The notes: a model not told the origin generated them from the sequence alone. A stretch of DNA of 64,000 nt from Gilliamella apicola (GCF_003202915.1 NZ_QGLP01000005.1:660721-724720); one strand, 5' to 3'. Counted from the stretch's first letter, positions 30,149 through 40,549 are shown. Numbers and translations are program-made.

Positions 30149-31861
30149 TTATTTCCAAAATTTCTTCTTAGAGGTTTTACCGATACCAGGATTAAAACTA
30201 TTGGTTGGATCTAACTGATGATAGAAATTTTTCAAATCGGAATTGGCATGATACAAGTGACCAACATTATGTTCAGCGGGGTATTGAGCACCACGCTGAT
30301 CGAGTATCATCAGCATTTCTTCTTCAACTTTCGTGCAGTCAGTACCTTTTTTAGCCAAATAGTCTTGATGGAACACCGAACAGAAAAAGTGACCATAATA
30401 CAACTTATGAATAAAATGCTGACTAATATTTTCTGGTAACGTTTCAAACCACTGCTTATCATTACGACGCAAAGCAATATCCAGCGCTACTAAATCCTCG
30501 ACAGTTTTAGTATGAACATTACGATAAACAGTCGCAGCACCAGCTACGGCAAAACGGTGTAACATTGCAGCTTCAGCTTCTTTATCATTACAACGGAAAT
30601 AGCTACCGTTACGCTTATCTGTTGAACTATTAGCAAAATACTCTTTTAAAAACGCTTCAGCTTCGGCTATGCCGTCATCAGACATTTTTAAAATTAAATG
30701 ATGAGCATAACGATCACGATAATCCCGTAGCGATTTTGGCAAATGGTTTGGCCACAGTTTACATACCGTCACAGCAAATTTATCGGAAAAACTTCCTGTA
30801 AAGAAAGGAATTTTACTCATTATTCGATCGACAAAATTCTTTAATGCGTACATCTTTGGTATGGTATCAGTACCCAGTTTTTGAATCGCCAAAAAAAGAT
30901 GTTTACCATACACCGCTGCAATATCAAACGCATCACGATGAATATACTCGCCTGAGATTGGTAGATTGCTAAAATTACCTAAAATATGACGACGAATATC
31001 ATCAAGCTCACTTGTATCATTGGTTCCAATATAAAATACTGCGGTGTTTTCCTCTAATGGAAAGGTATCTAACCGTACCGCAAACACCATCAACCGACCA
31101 GCACTTCCCGATGCCTCATAATGACGAGCTGGATCGGCATTATATCGCGCTGGCGTATCGGCATCGATTTGTCGCACATGGTCACAATAGTGATAATCAT
31201 GTCCCAAACCAGCGTTAGGATTAACATCTTTATCAGTATAAATGCGTTTTTGTAGGTTCTCTAAAATCGCTTCTGGGGTATCACCTAATTCAATTCCTAA
31301 ATGGTTAACCAAATGTAGCTCACCTTGCTCATCCAATTGGGCAAACACAGCCATTTGTGTATAAGCAGGACCACGCTGAATTAATGCACCACCGGAATTA
31401 TTACAAACTCCGCCTAAAACCGAAGCGCCAATACAAGAAGAACCAATCACAGAATGTGGGCCACGATGATATTTTTTTAACTCTTTTTCCAAATGGAATA
31501 GTGTACTCCCCGGCAAACAGACCACCTGATCACCATTTTCAATCACTTGAATACCATCTAATCGACGAGTACTAACAATCACTATCGGCCGATCATAATC
31601 ATTACCATCAGGTGTTGAGCCACCAGTTAATCCTGTATTAGCCGATTGTGTAATCACAATCACATCTGCCTCAACACAAGCTTTTAAAACTTGCCACTGT
31701 TCTAACAGCGTGCCGGGAATCACAACGGCTAATGCATCCCCTACCCCAAAACGCGCTCCTTGACGATAAGGTAAAGTACGACTTGGATCAGTTAAGGTAT
31801 ATTTATCACCAACGATATTTTTTAACTTCGCAACAAGATCTGATGTATTATTTACAACCAT
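30149..31861 (-). CDS. dld: Quinone-dependent D-lactate dehydrogenase Dld
   Basis: A 570-residue peripheral membrane FAD enzyme (571 in E. coli) oxidising D-lactate to pyruvate and feeding electrons to quinone. The FAD-binding PCMH domain shows the signature ANTGLTGGSTPDGNDYDR and HSVIGSSCIGASVLGGVCNNSGG (in part). The C-terminal membrane-binding domain ends in DPTNSFNPGIGKTSKKKFW. The frame extends to 31903, but ATG 31861 has an AAGGAA ribosome site and gives the family length. Presence fits an organism that handles lactate. Confidence 0.95.
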   Translation of the reverse strand: MVVNNTSDLVAKLKNIVGDKYTLTDPSRTLPYRQGARFGVGDALAVVIPGTLLEQWQVLKACVEADVIVITQSANTGLTGGSTPDGNDYDRPIVIVSTRRLDGIQVIENGDQVVCLPGSTLFHLEKELKKYHRGPHSVIGSSCIGASVLGGVCNNSGGALIQRGPAYTQMAVFAQLDEQGELHLVNHLGIELGDTPEAILENLQKRIYTDKDVNPNAGLGHDYHYCDHVRQIDADTPARYNADPARHYEASGSAGRLMVFAVRLDTFPLEENTAVFYIGTNDTSELDDIRRHILGNFSNLPISGEYIHRDAFDIAAVYGKHLFLAIQKLGTDTIPKMYALKNFVDRIMSKIPFFTGSFSDKFAVTVCKLWPNHLPKSLRDYRDRYAHHLILKMSDDGIAEAEAFLKEYFANSSTDKRNGSYFRCNDKEAEAAMLHRFAVAGAATVYRNVHTKTVEDLVALDIALRRNDKQWFETLPENISQHFIHKLYYGHFFCSVFHQDYLAKKGTDCTKVEEEMLMILDQRGAQYPAEHNVGHLYHANSDLKNFYHQLDPTNSFNPGIGKTSKKKFWK

Positions 31862-31917
31862 TTTATGTTTCCTTATTTGGGTTACGATTACACCAAAATT
31901 CACTCAATTTTGTTTAT

Positions 31918-31923
31918 ATTATA
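31918..31923 (-). promoter_or_regulatory. -10 element of dld
   Basis: A perfect TATAAT on the - strand lies 57 bases before the dld ATG. No good -35 is seen, so an activator may be needed. Confidence 0.45.
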
Positions 31924-32115
31924 ATCAATGCAATCTATTGAAAAGAACGCATCACACTTTACAGCGCAAAACATCAAAACTGACACAAAAAGCTAAAAAG
32001 AATCAAAATAAAAGATAATTGTTAGTAGGTTGAAAATGTTAAAAATAAGGATTCAGGTTTTGACGAAAACACAGTCGTATATGCATAGAATTAATTTTTT
32101 TGAAAATCTCGTTCC

Positions 32116-32514
32116 TCAACTTTTTTTTCTAAAAAATTCTTTTAGTCGATATAAATATTTCCCAAAAAAATCAAATAAACTGCGTTTATAACTATTTTTC
32201 TTGAGTTTTTTAAATTCTTGGACGGATTTTATTAATGGTACATCGGTTTTGAATATTTTTTTCGGCTTCTTTGGTTTTATCTCTTTTTTATTTTTTATTC
32301 GCTTTTCAATAACTTCAACAATACCAATCATAATAACAAACAATATGATTAAAAATTCACAAATTACTGCGTTAAAAATTCGATCACTAGGTCCCCTGAG
32401 AAAATAAATTCTTGTAGGTATTGTCGAGGTTCTAGCACTGATGGCGGCATAAGCATCGGCGATACTTAACAAAAAAAGAGTGAGTAATAAAAAAAAACCT
32501 TTTAACTTTAACAT
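32116..32514 (-). CDS. Unrecognised small membrane or exported protein
   Basis: 132 residues, family not recognised. An N-terminal signal-like helix (about residues 4-22, LKGFFLLLTLFLLSIADAYA) is followed by a short loop, a second hydrophobic helix (about 45-68) and a very basic, lysine-rich cytoplasmic tail (about 70-132). The layout suggests an inner-membrane protein with a basic tail. The ribosome site is weak (GCGGA too close to the ATG). It is isolated in an AT-rich tract between dld and another orphan gene. It may be a real lineage-specific gene; expression is unproven. Confidence 0.5.
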   Translation of the reverse strand: MLKLKGFFLLLTLFLLSIADAYAAISARTSTIPTRIYFLRGPSDRIFNAVICEFLIILFVIMIGIVEVIEKRIKNKKEIKPKKPKKIFKTDVPLIKSVQEFKKLKKNSYKRSLFDFFGKYLYRLKEFFRKKS

Positions 32515-32789
32515 TCCGCTGCCATTGCATTGTTAATTGTTCTTTATAAATAAGACTGAGATATAATATAAAATCTATTATTAAATTCACGGATAAAAAC
32601 TATATTTTACTCAATTCCGCTATTATACCAAACATCGAAAAATGTTTTATTTAATGAATTATTAATAAATGTAAAATTTGCACAATATTATTAGCCATTT
32701 ATCCATTTGATTATCATGAATAAAATTAAAATCTTTTATCAAACTTCAATACCCATTATAATTTATTTGGTTATTTTGCTAATTATCGA

Positions 32790-33200
32790 TTATTCAGCTT
32801 CAATCTCGAGTTTATAATCTTTGGCAACAATATCAAAAATATAATCATATGTTTGTAATACATAATGTTTATGATCTGTTTCTATCTTATAAGTTGTACA
32901 TCGGTTTGTTAATTCTTGAATTAAACAAGAATTGTCAACAAAATCAAAAGATGAATCCATCTTATTTTCATTTACATAAAGATCTAATTCACAACACTGA
33001 TAATATATGACATCCAAAAAAGAAAATGTATATGGAATAAAATCTTTTCCCGAAGTTATTTCAGTCAATGTGGAATTGAATTCACCTTTAAAAATACAAT
33101 TATATTCTGAATCAAATATCTGCTTGAAATCATCTAAATAGATTGCATTTCCTCCGCTTATAACTCCAACCGCTTCAGTTTTAATCGCTTGATTTTCCAT
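32790..33200 (-). CDS. Hypothetical protein, family not recognised
   Basis: 136 residues with no signal peptide, membrane helix or familiar motif. It is acidic overall, with several Cys (including a CC pair mid-protein) and many aromatic residues, consistent with a small globular cytoplasmic protein. Single acidic orphans like this in AT-rich islets are sometimes toxin-immunity proteins, but no toxin gene adjoins and this is only a possibility. AT-rich non-coding tracts of about 275 and 350 bases flank it. Confidence 0.5.
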   Translation of the reverse strand: MENQAIKTEAVGVISGGNAIYLDDFKQIFDSEYNCIFKGEFNSTLTEITSGKDFIPYTFSFLDVIYYQCCELDLYVNENKMDSSFDFVDNSCLIQELTNRCTTYKIETDHKHYVLQTYDYIFDIVAKDYKLEIEAE

Positions 33201-33554
33201 ATTGGTTAATCTTTTTTGTTAATATTTCTAGGGATTAATTTGTTTATAAATTATTATTTCATGCTTTCATCAAAAACAATACTCTTTCTAGTTAACTTAG
33301 TACACAAACTATATTTGCTTATTAAATTTGGGGGCGGTTATTTTTTTGAAATTAGAAAAAATAACTATGATTATATTTACTATAAAAACGTATATTTAAC
33401 ACAGCAAATCATTTTCTCTATATTCCTAATAAATTTGAATAAAAAGACGAATTAATTTTTTAAGTAACTAATTTTTCGATAAATAATCATTGTATTATTT
33501 ATCTAAACTATTTTTATTATCACCAACAATAGTGATGTTTATCAAAGTAAAAAC
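33201..33554. other. 354-base AT-rich intergenic tract
   Basis: No convincing gene. An open frame on + (33216-33455) would need a TTG start without a ribosome site and encodes a low-complexity hydrophobic peptide. A short hairpin at about 33515-33536 lies past the proP stop but lacks a T-tail. Confidence 0.5.
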
Positions 33555-35039
33555 CTAATCCAACTTGGGATGTTGATCGACAAGTTCCTGTCGTTTAGCT
33601 TGTAGTTCTTCGATCTGCTCATCGATATCTTCCACTTCATCTTCAATTGAATCAAAATGTTCAGATAGGAGTGATTCAGCTTCGTTGCGATTGGCGGCAG
33701 TTGGCCTAGTACCATGTAACGGTTTTTTAGCAGTTTCGTGCATAGTAAAACCGGTAACAACACCAATAAATCCCACCAACATCAAATAATAGGCTGGCAT
33801 ATATAAGTTACCGGTTGATTCAACAAGCCATGCTACTAAAGTTGGCGTTATACCAGCAACAATAATCGCAAGATTGAAAATGCTAGCAATGGCGCTATAG
33901 CGGATATTGGTAGGAAACATAGCGGGTAATATTGAGGTAATAATCCCGGTAAAACAGTTAATAAAGAGTGCTAAGATAAATACCCCTAAAAAAACTAAGG
34001 GAATATGCTGACTGTTAATTAACATAAACGCCGGATAAGATAATAGCAATAGACCGATACTACCAATTAATATAAATGGTTTACGTCCTACTTTGTCACT
34101 TAATAGCCCAATTATGGGTTGAATAATTAACATTCCGACCATTATCGCTATAATTATGAGTAAACCATGCTCAGTATCATAATTTAAATTATGCGCTAAA
34201 TAGCTTGGCATATAAGTTAATAACAAGTAGAACGATACGTTTGTCACAATAACTAATCCTGCGCAAACCAAAATATGTCGCCAATATTTGCTGATAATAT
34301 TTTTTAGCGCTGATTTGGTTTCAGCTATTTCTTCTGATTCTCTAGTTTCGAGGTGTTGTTGGAAAGTTGGTGTCTCTTCAGAGATATGATGTAAGATAAA
34401 ACTAATTATACCTAAGGGTAAAGCAATTAAAAATGGGATACGCCACCCCCAACTATATAGCGCCGATTGACTAAGTAGCATGGATAAGAACACCACTAAC
34501 CCTGCTCCAATAATAAACCCGACCATTGAACCAAAATCAAGCCAACCACCAATAAAACCGCGTTTACGATCGGGTGAATATTCGGCCACCACCGTTGCGG
34601 AACCTGAGTATTCACCACCAATTGAAAACCCTTGTGCTAATTTAACTACTAACAGTAAAACCGGTGAGGTAATGCCAATTGTTTCATAAGTTGGTATCAG
34701 TCCAATATAAAATGTACTTAATGACATGATTACTAACGTGATAGAAAGTACTTTTTGCCGACCTATATTATCACCAATTAAACCAAAAATTATCCCTCCT
34801 AATGGACGAATAAAAAAAGGAATAGAAAAAGTCGATAACGCTGCAATAATCTGCACACTAGGCGATACATGAGGAAAAAACACCTGACCGATAATATACG
34901 CCAAAAAGCTATATACACCAAAGTCATACCACTCAATAGCATTACTGAAAGCCGATGCCCAAGTGGCTTTTTTTAATTGGTTGTCATTAATAATGGGAAT
35001 GTCATTAATGTCTAAAGGTTTATGATTCGATTTTGCCAT
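33555..35039 (-). CDS. proP: Osmoprotectant:H+ symporter ProP
   Basis: A 494-residue MFS transporter of the metabolite:H+ symporter family (500 in E. coli) that imports proline, betaine and similar solutes under osmotic stress. Twelve hydrophobic spans are visible, with family signatures NAIEWYDFGVYSFLAYIIG, GDNIGRQKVL and AEYSPDRKRGFIGGWLDFGS. The diagnostic feature is the C-terminal heptad-rich coiled coil (about residues 455-494, with EDVEDIDEQIEELQAK-type repeats: DIDEQIEELQAKRQELVDQH), which tunes the osmotic set point in E. coli ProP. Confidence 0.93.
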   Translation of the reverse strand: MAKSNHKPLDINDIPIINDNQLKKATWASAFSNAIEWYDFGVYSFLAYIIGQVFFPHVSPSVQIIAALSTFSIPFFIRPLGGIIFGLIGDNIGRQKVLSITLVIMSLSTFYIGLIPTYETIGITSPVLLLVVKLAQGFSIGGEYSGSATVVAEYSPDRKRGFIGGWLDFGSMVGFIIGAGLVVFLSMLLSQSALYSWGWRIPFLIALPLGIISFILHHISEETPTFQQHLETRESEEIAETKSALKNIISKYWRHILVCAGLVIVTNVSFYLLLTYMPSYLAHNLNYDTEHGLLIIIAIMVGMLIIQPIIGLLSDKVGRKPFILIGSIGLLLLSYPAFMLINSQHIPLVFLGVFILALFINCFTGIITSILPAMFPTNIRYSAIASIFNLAIIVAGITPTLVAWLVESTGNLYMPAYYLMLVGFIGVVTGFTMHETAKKPLHGTRPTAANRNEAESLLSEHFDSIEDEVEDIDEQIEELQAKRQELVDQHPKLD

Positions 35040-35343
35040 GAATTACCGCCTTTTAAATTTATTAATATCAAGATTTAAATCCAAATAATTAATTTCAACC
35101 GGCTGCCATGCCAAAGATAAACGATAAGATTAGAGAAATTCGAGGTAAAAATCTAAACACACCAATTTTGCTTAATGATTGATGTCAGATAGGAAAGAAT
35201 TATATACCTAAATTTAGCAAAAATAACTCATTTATCACACCATGCTATTATCTTCATTTTCACCATGTTGATGGCGACTATTACTAGTAACCTTATCTAT
35301 TATCCTTTAGAATTAGATTACCTAAACTGATGAGGTATTCCCT
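35040..35343. other. 304-base divergent region between proP and ypfJ
   Basis: AT-rich with no gene. A GAGG ribosome site precedes ypfJ. No promoter pair could be assigned with confidence in either direction. Confidence 0.4.
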
Positions 35344-36195
35344 ATGCGATGGAGAGACCAAAGAGAGAGTGATAACATTGAAGATCGCCGCTCACAATCA
35401 GCAAGTGATATTGGGACACGTATCCCTATTGGTGGTAAAGGTAAAATTATTTTATTTCTTATCGTGTTAGTAGCCGGTTACTACGGCGTTGACTTGACGG
35501 GCTTACTAGACAGCAGTGTGATTAATTTAGGCGATAACACATCAACGAGCCGAGTTGATGACGCTCCGCTTAACGACAGTGAAGCTGCTAAATTTACTTC
35601 AGTGATTTTAGCTAGCACCGAAGATTTTTGGCAAGAACAATTCCAACAATTAGGCAAAACGTATATTCCTCCTAAACTGGTGCTGTATAGCGGTGCAACC
35701 CGAACGCTATGTGGTACTGGTCAAGCTATGATGGGTCCATTTTATTGTAATTTAGATAAAACCGTTTACCTTGATTTATCATTTTACCAAGAGATGAAAA
35801 GACGCCTTGGTGGTGGCGGTGACTTTGCCCAAGGCTATGTGATTGCCCACGAAGTTGGACATCACGTACAAAATTTACTTGGCACTTTTGATAAAATCCA
35901 GCAATTAGGGCAAAATCAAACAAATCAGCTATCGATTAAACTTGAATTGCAAGCCGATTGTTATGCCGGTTTATGGGGCAATGCTATGCAAAAACAGCAT
36001 ATTTTAGAAGTGGGCGATATCGAACAAGCCCTCAATACCGTGCAAGCGATTGGCGATGATCGTCTACAACAACAAAATAATGGTTATGTTGTTCCTGATA
36101 GTTTTACTCATGGCACCTCAAAACAACGTTATACATGGTTTAAACGTGGCTTTGATAGTGGGTCGATAAATCAGTGCAATACATTTATTCAATAA
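35344..36195 (+). CDS. ypfJ: Zinc metallopeptidase of the YpfJ family
   Basis: A 283-residue neutral zinc metallopeptidase family protein (287 in E. coli). The basic N-terminus [19 protein letters not shown] is followed by one transmembrane helix (about residues 34-52), so the rest is probably periplasmic. The zinc motif is AHEVGHH (about residue 168), with [12 protein letters not shown] supplying the further ligand. The physiological substrate is unknown. surE follows after 24 bases and is probably co-transcribed. Confidence 0.92.
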   Translation: MRWRDQRESDNIEDRRSQSASDIGTRIPIGGKGKIILFLIVLVAGYYGVDLTGLLDSSVINLGDNTSTSRVDDAPLNDSEAAKFTSVILASTEDFWQEQFQQLGKTYIPPKLVLYSGATRTLCGTGQAMMGPFYCNLDKTVYLDLSFYQEMKRRLGGGGDFAQGYVIAHEVGHHVQNLLGTFDKIQQLGQNQTNQLSIKLELQADCYAGLWGNAMQKQHILEVGDIEQALNTVQAIGDDRLQQQNNGYVVPDSFTHGTSKQRYTWFKRGFDSGSINQCNTFIQ

Positions 36196-36219
36196 GGAAA
36201 TTTAAGTAAAGGAACCAAT

Positions 36220-36999
36220 ATGTCAAAAAAATTAGTAAACCGAGTTCTATTAGTCAATGATGATGGCATTGATGCCACCGGGATCCGAATTTTGAAGAGT
36301 ATCGCGGAAAATATCGCTAACGAAGTTTGGGTGGTTGCGCCGGTGGTCGATCAGAGCGGTGTTTCTTGTTCGGTGAGTCTAAAATCGCCATTTCGGGTAC
36401 AAAAGCGTAGCCAAACGGAATATGCGGTCTATGGCACACCTGCCGACTGTTCGCTATTTGCTATAAAATCTGTCATGGCCAACCAATTACCTGATTTGGT
36501 GCTATCAGGAATTAATAATGGTTCCAATTTAGGATTTGAAACAGTATTATCGGGTACGGTAGGGGCAGCAATGATGGCGATGACGCTAGGCGTACCGGCA
36601 ATGGCTTTAAGTCAAGTTAGTAGTGAAGATAACATACCAACCGATTGGCACTGTTCAACTCATCTTGCTGAATCCATAATTAGACAACTTTATGCGCTAT
36701 CGACCCCAGATAATATCTGTTTTAATATCAACTTCCCTAGTTGCCAAGCTGAGCAAATAAAAGGCGTTAAAATCACCAAACAAGGCAGTCCGGATGTTAG
36801 CCAATTTGTAATTGCTGAAACTCAAGATCCGGAAGGTCATGACTATTTTTGGTTTAGAGCCAAACGCAACCAAGGTGTGATTGATGTCGAAAAAGAACTC
36901 GATGCTGCAAATGATGGATATATTGCTATCACCCCGTTAAATTATGAACGTACCGATTATGCGTTTTATCAACAGATAAAAGCCACATTTAACGTTTAA
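36220..36999 (+). CDS. surE: 5'/3'-nucleotidase SurE
   Basis: A 259-residue metal-dependent nucleoside monophosphatase. The N-terminal metal site LLVNDDGIDATG (about residues 10-21) and SGINNGSNLG with the conserved Asn are present, as is SGTVGAAMMAMTLGVPAMALS. In E. coli surE lies with pcm and rpoS; here it follows ypfJ instead and neither gene is present. It could add to the nucleotide salvage coded elsewhere in the window. Confidence 0.94.
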   Translation: MSKKLVNRVLLVNDDGIDATGIRILKSIAENIANEVWVVAPVVDQSGVSCSVSLKSPFRVQKRSQTEYAVYGTPADCSLFAIKSVMANQLPDLVLSGINNGSNLGFETVLSGTVGAAMMAMTLGVPAMALSQVSSEDNIPTDWHCSTHLAESIIRQLYALSTPDNICFNINFPSCQAEQIKGVKITKQGSPDVSQFVIAETQDPEGHDYFWFRAKRNQGVIDVEKELDAANDGYIAITPLNYERTDYAFYQQIKATFNV

Positions 37000-37018
37000 A
37001 TTTTTGTTTTCTGGCAAC

Positions 37019-37053
37019 CGTCTTCCTACTTGTTAAATCAAATAAGGAAGACG
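37019..37053. terminator. Hairpin between convergent surE and the MFS gene
   Basis: CGTCTTCCT/AGGAAGACG is a 9-bp perfect stem with a 17-nt loop. Tails on both sides are only modestly T-rich, so it is a probable shared terminator of moderate strength. Confidence 0.5.
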
Positions 37054-37089
37054 TTAATTTGCATACGATAAAATGAGATGAATTGACAA

Positions 37090-38271
37090 CTATTTTTTTA
37101 CTAATGCACAAAATAGTAAAGAAATCGTCACCATTACTAAGCCAATCCAATAAACCACTTCATGACCGTAAGCTTGAGAGGCAAAACCTTGGATAATACC
37201 AGCCAAAATCACGCTACAAATAATACCGTTATTAAATAAAGTTGAGGCAATACCCATGCGGGTTGGTAATAAGTCTTGGAAATAGATAATACCAATATTG
37301 GCAACAATCCCAATAAACAATCCATTAAAGATTTGTAATATATACAACATGGTTGCATCTTTAAATAAAATCATCCCGACATAAAACAAAATTCCGCAAA
37401 TGATAGCAATAAAAAATAGATTGCGTTTGCCTAATACTGGTACCAAATAACCAGCAATAATCATAATAGGAATTTCAATTCCTGCCGCTAATCCCATCAA
37501 ACTACCCGGTAATGAATTAGACAGGTGTAATACCGCTTCCACATAAATCGGCATATCGATGATATACATCATATTTGCAGTCCACATAAAAATGGTGGAG
37601 ATTAGCAAACACATCACATTGCGATTGGCGAAAATCGATTGGTTCGCCGCAGCTAACTCATTTGCAGTAAACGAACTGATTGCCCTTTTTTCAACTGGTG
37701 GCAAGAAGATAGTGACGACAATCATCGAGATAATAAACATCGACATGGCACACAAATACATCGCAGTAAAACCGTAATTGATTGCCAACGCGAAAGATAA
37801 TGGTGGACCTATCACCCATGCTAATGATAATTGTGCACGAATCAGGGAATTAAAGGCAACTGCATTACGACCGCTCTTTTCGGCATACTCACGCGCCATT
37901 GCAAATACCTGCGGCATTGCAGCAGACGCTAATGCAGCAAAAAACACACCTAAGGTAATTAACACATAATAGTTACGTGAATAAGCAAAAATCAGACTAT
38001 TTGCCAGCCCCATCAAACAACAAAAAATTACAATTTTACGGCGGTCACCTCTGTTATCTGAATACTTGGCTAACAAATAACTACCAATAATACTGGCTAG
38101 GGCATTAACCGAATAAAACGCACCGACTAAACGAGGATCAGCCCCAACTTCAAACGATAAGAAGCGACTTAAGGTAGGCGATTGTAAGGCACCCGCTACT
38201 CCAATAATAAACGTCGTCACTAAAAAAGCACCAAAAACAACGCCAGATTTTCGAATGAATGAAGAAGTCAT
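37090..38271 (-). CDS. Sugar efflux MFS transporter (SetA/SetB family)
   Basis: A 393-residue MFS permease with twelve hydrophobic spans. It follows the E. coli Set proteins in many blocks: GIAGALQSPTLS-like start (GVAGALQSPTLSRFL), YSDNRGDRRKIVIFCCLMG, MAREYAEKSGRNAVAFNSL, RAQLSLAWVIGPPLSFALA and YFQDLLP. The family exports sugars such as lactose, glucose or IPTG and detoxifies sugar phosphate stress. Which paralogue it represents is not decidable here. Confidence 0.85.
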   Translation of the reverse strand: MTSSFIRKSGVVFGAFLVTTFIIGVAGALQSPTLSRFLSFEVGADPRLVGAFYSVNALASIIGSYLLAKYSDNRGDRRKIVIFCCLMGLANSLIFAYSRNYYVLITLGVFFAALASAAMPQVFAMAREYAEKSGRNAVAFNSLIRAQLSLAWVIGPPLSFALAINYGFTAMYLCAMSMFIISMIVVTIFLPPVEKRAISSFTANELAAANQSIFANRNVMCLLISTIFMWTANMMYIIDMPIYVEAVLHLSNSLPGSLMGLAAGIEIPIMIIAGYLVPVLGKRNLFFIAIICGILFYVGMILFKDATMLYILQIFNGLFIGIVANIGIIYFQDLLPTRMGIASTLFNNGIICSVILAGIIQGFASQAYGHEVVYWIGLVMVTISLLFCALVKK

Positions 38272-38693
38272 AAAAGCAGATTAACCATTAAATTAAGTGC
38301 CGTAATTATACCCTTAAAATTTGTGGGAATATAGGCGTTCGTCAGCTAATTTGGCGACTTTTCAACATGTCGACAACATCGATAATCGGTATATAGTAAG
38401 CAATTGGGTGATGTTAATTAGTTCTAAAACTAAATACTAGGGGGCGGATGCTGAATTTAATATAACTTTAAAAAATTAATTTGATATTACCGATCAACAA
38501 CCACCAAACAATACAAATAAAATAGACTATAGCTTCGTCGGCTAACTTTAAAATAATATAACTGACCGATTAGTGGAAGATAGTAATAGATCCGCCATTT
38601 TTATCTAATCAGTCATTTATATGATTTGAAATAGAATTTTTCTACTTTCTATCCAATTAATTATTTAATCTTTATCATCACTAATAATCGCTT
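38272..38693. other. 422-base intergenic tract
   Basis: No gene recognised. One imperfect inverted repeat, TGACCGATTAG (38563-38573) against CTAATCAGTCA (38605-38615), has 10 of 11 pairs and encloses 31 bases. It could act as the 3' hairpin of the gene on its right (- strand), but no T-run follows. Confidence 0.45.
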
Positions 38694-39419
38694 TTAACCA
38701 TTAAGTGCAATTAAGCGCGATAAATCGTCAAATTCTGCGCTGATTTGCATTTCACCTTTGATTGCAACCAACTTTAAACCATCATCAAAGGTTATTTGAT
38801 AATCTTTAGCCAACAAATAGTGTTTTATTGCAGCATAGTGATTCACTTCATAATTGGCAATTAATTGCGGGATTACGTTAGCAACGCGGTTATGAGTGTC
38901 GTTCTCTTGATGAATTTGGTCAATATCTTCATTAATAAAAGTTAACACCAGTGCACCTTGACCATAATCAGCGACATAATAACCACTAGAATTAAACATA
39001 CCACTAGCAATGATTCCAAATAAATGTAGATTGTCTTCGGTTGCATCAAATTTAGGAAATTTCAATAAATCAATATTGTTTTTTTCACCAATTTTTTTAA
39101 GCTCAAGAGACTGCTCTAAAAGAGCTTTAGGAAGATCCGATTGTTCATTTGCCCAAGCCCAAAGCCAAGTCTGGGATGAATGCGAAAAGGTTCCCAATAA
39201 CTGAAAAGAACAGTATAAATTACCGCCAAAAACAATTTGCTGTGCATCCATATCAATTTCCCAAGGCTTATCGTCAATAACACCTTCTAAATCCATTTGC
39301 TTTTCAAAACCAAGCCCTCCATATTGTTCAATAAGTGCTTGAAACAGATGTTTTCCTTGATGTTGTTCAGCTTGGTCAAGTTTTTTACTTTTTGAAAATA
39401 ATTTTTTCAAGAATTTCAT
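38694..39419 (-). CDS. Hypothetical protein, DUF6882-like
   Basis: 241 residues, soluble, with a basic N-terminus (MKFLKKLFSKSKK). The segment FQLLGTFSHSSQTWLWAWAN (about residues 72-91) is typical of a family of uncharacterised proteins annotated as DUF6882; the assignment rests on memory of that motif. A good AAGGA ribosome site precedes the ATG. Function is unknown. It stands alone between long non-coding stretches. Confidence 0.65.
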   Translation of the reverse strand: MKFLKKLFSKSKKLDQAEQHQGKHLFQALIEQYGGLGFEKQMDLEGVIDDKPWEIDMDAQQIVFGGNLYCSFQLLGTFSHSSQTWLWAWANEQSDLPKALLEQSLELKKIGEKNNIDLLKFPKFDATEDNLHLFGIIASGMFNSSGYYVADYGQGALVLTFINEDIDQIHQENDTHNRVANVIPQLIANYEVNHYAAIKHYLLAKDYQITFDDGLKLVAIKGEMQISAEFDDLSRLIALNG

Positions 39420-40014
39420 ATATCGTCCTTTTTATATCTAAATATTACTCATTATTTTTAATAATCTAATTTTTATAAACTAATCCAATAAAATTTTAAA
39501 AGGATGCTGTTAATTTATTACCTGCTATAACAACGTTTAATTAGAAGAAATAACCTAAACCTTTACTATGATTTTATTCCGGTTTAACTCGCCAAATTAT
39601 TAAGCAAATAAGTTATACCGTCAAGTTGGTTTTTTTATGTAAAATCATAGAGATGAAAATAAATCTCTTAACGTTATTGTTACCTATTTTAAATCTTGGT
39701 TTTTAAATCTGACTTAATTTTCACTTTATATTTATCTAGAGCAATATCTAAATGATCATGATGCAAAGAGGGATTTCTGTTGTATTATGTTTAGACGGAA
39801 TTTTATGATGTTTACTCAGTTTATTAGGTTAATCAACTAGGTTGAGGTTGAAATAAATTGGAAATTAAAGCAGAAAATGGCAGTTTGCATGATTTGCAAG
39901 TGTTTTACTACAACAGCCAAATCTCAATTTAAATATTTCTATAACGTCAAAACATTCTAATTGGTATTACTTTAAATGTGGTTTGGCTTATGGATTAAAT
40001 AAACTTAATAAAAA
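39420..40014. other. 595-base tract without a clear gene; possible gene remnant
   Basis: AT-rich. One frame on + near 39858-39932 gives EIKAENGSLHDLQVFYYN followed by a stop. It looks protein-like but lacks a start and any recognisable family, so it may be the tail of a decayed gene. Nothing else is visible. Confidence 0.35.
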
Positions 40015-40512
40015 TTATTTTATTCTTGTACAAATAGCCTCTACTTTTGTTCGGAAGTTCTCAATATTATCTCCTGAATTATATTGTTCATTTCGAATTG
40101 TAATATATTCCTCTCTCACTATATAAGTATCATGCGATTTTTTTATTAGAGACTTGATTGATTTTTCTGTTAAATTATTTTTCGTTTCTTCTATTGTTTC
40201 ACCGGTATGTGTATCAAATATATGATTTTCTTTCCAATCATTTGAATCATTACCAGAAGTAGATCCATCCATTTTGGATTCTCTTAAACAATACAACTTA
40301 TTATTTTCTATTTTAAATTCTTCTTTTATAATTATATCAAGTCCTTCGCCAGCATAATCAGTAAATTTCCCGTCTTTCATTTTTGAATTATAACTGTCTA
40401 ATTTACATTCCCACTTTCCAACCAAAAACTCATTAGTAACTTTATCACCACTATCATCACTACAACCATACAATGCAAAGCAAACCAATCCTAGTAACGC
40501 AATTCTTTTCAT
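40015..40512 (-). CDS. Putative lipoprotein, family not recognised
   Basis: 165 residues. The signal peptide ends in lipobox ALYGC (Cys16) followed by SDDSGD; Ser at +2 suggests outer-membrane sorting. The mature part has GKWECKLDSYNSKM and further Cys residues, reminiscent of small lipocalin-like secreted proteins, but no family is recognised. It has its own promoter (40550-40578), and upstream in the same orientation lies the CRISPR-like element. Confidence 0.65.
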   Translation of the reverse strand: MKRIALLGLVCFALYGCSDDSGDKVTNEFLVGKWECKLDSYNSKMKDGKFTDYAGEGLDIIIKEEFKIENNKLYCLRESKMDGSTSGNDSNDWKENHIFDTHTGETIEETKNNLTEKSIKSLIKKSHDTYIVREEYITIRNEQYNSGDNIENFRTKVEAICTRIK

Positions 40513-40549
40513 ACCATTTATCCTAGAATATTAAACTGTTTTTTTATTA

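Noticed and set aside
33216-33455. 79-codon open frame on + in an AT-rich gap
   Set aside because: It needs a TTG start, has no ribosome site and encodes a low-complexity hydrophobic peptide; the frame is expected by chance in such AT-rich DNA.
37019-37053. Candidate mobile repeat
   Set aside because: Position between convergent stops and a simple stem fit an ordinary shared terminator.
39858-39932. Short protein-like frame (EIKAENGSLHDLQVFYYN)
   Set aside because: No start codon, ribosome site or recognised family; reported only as a possible remnant within the gap entry.
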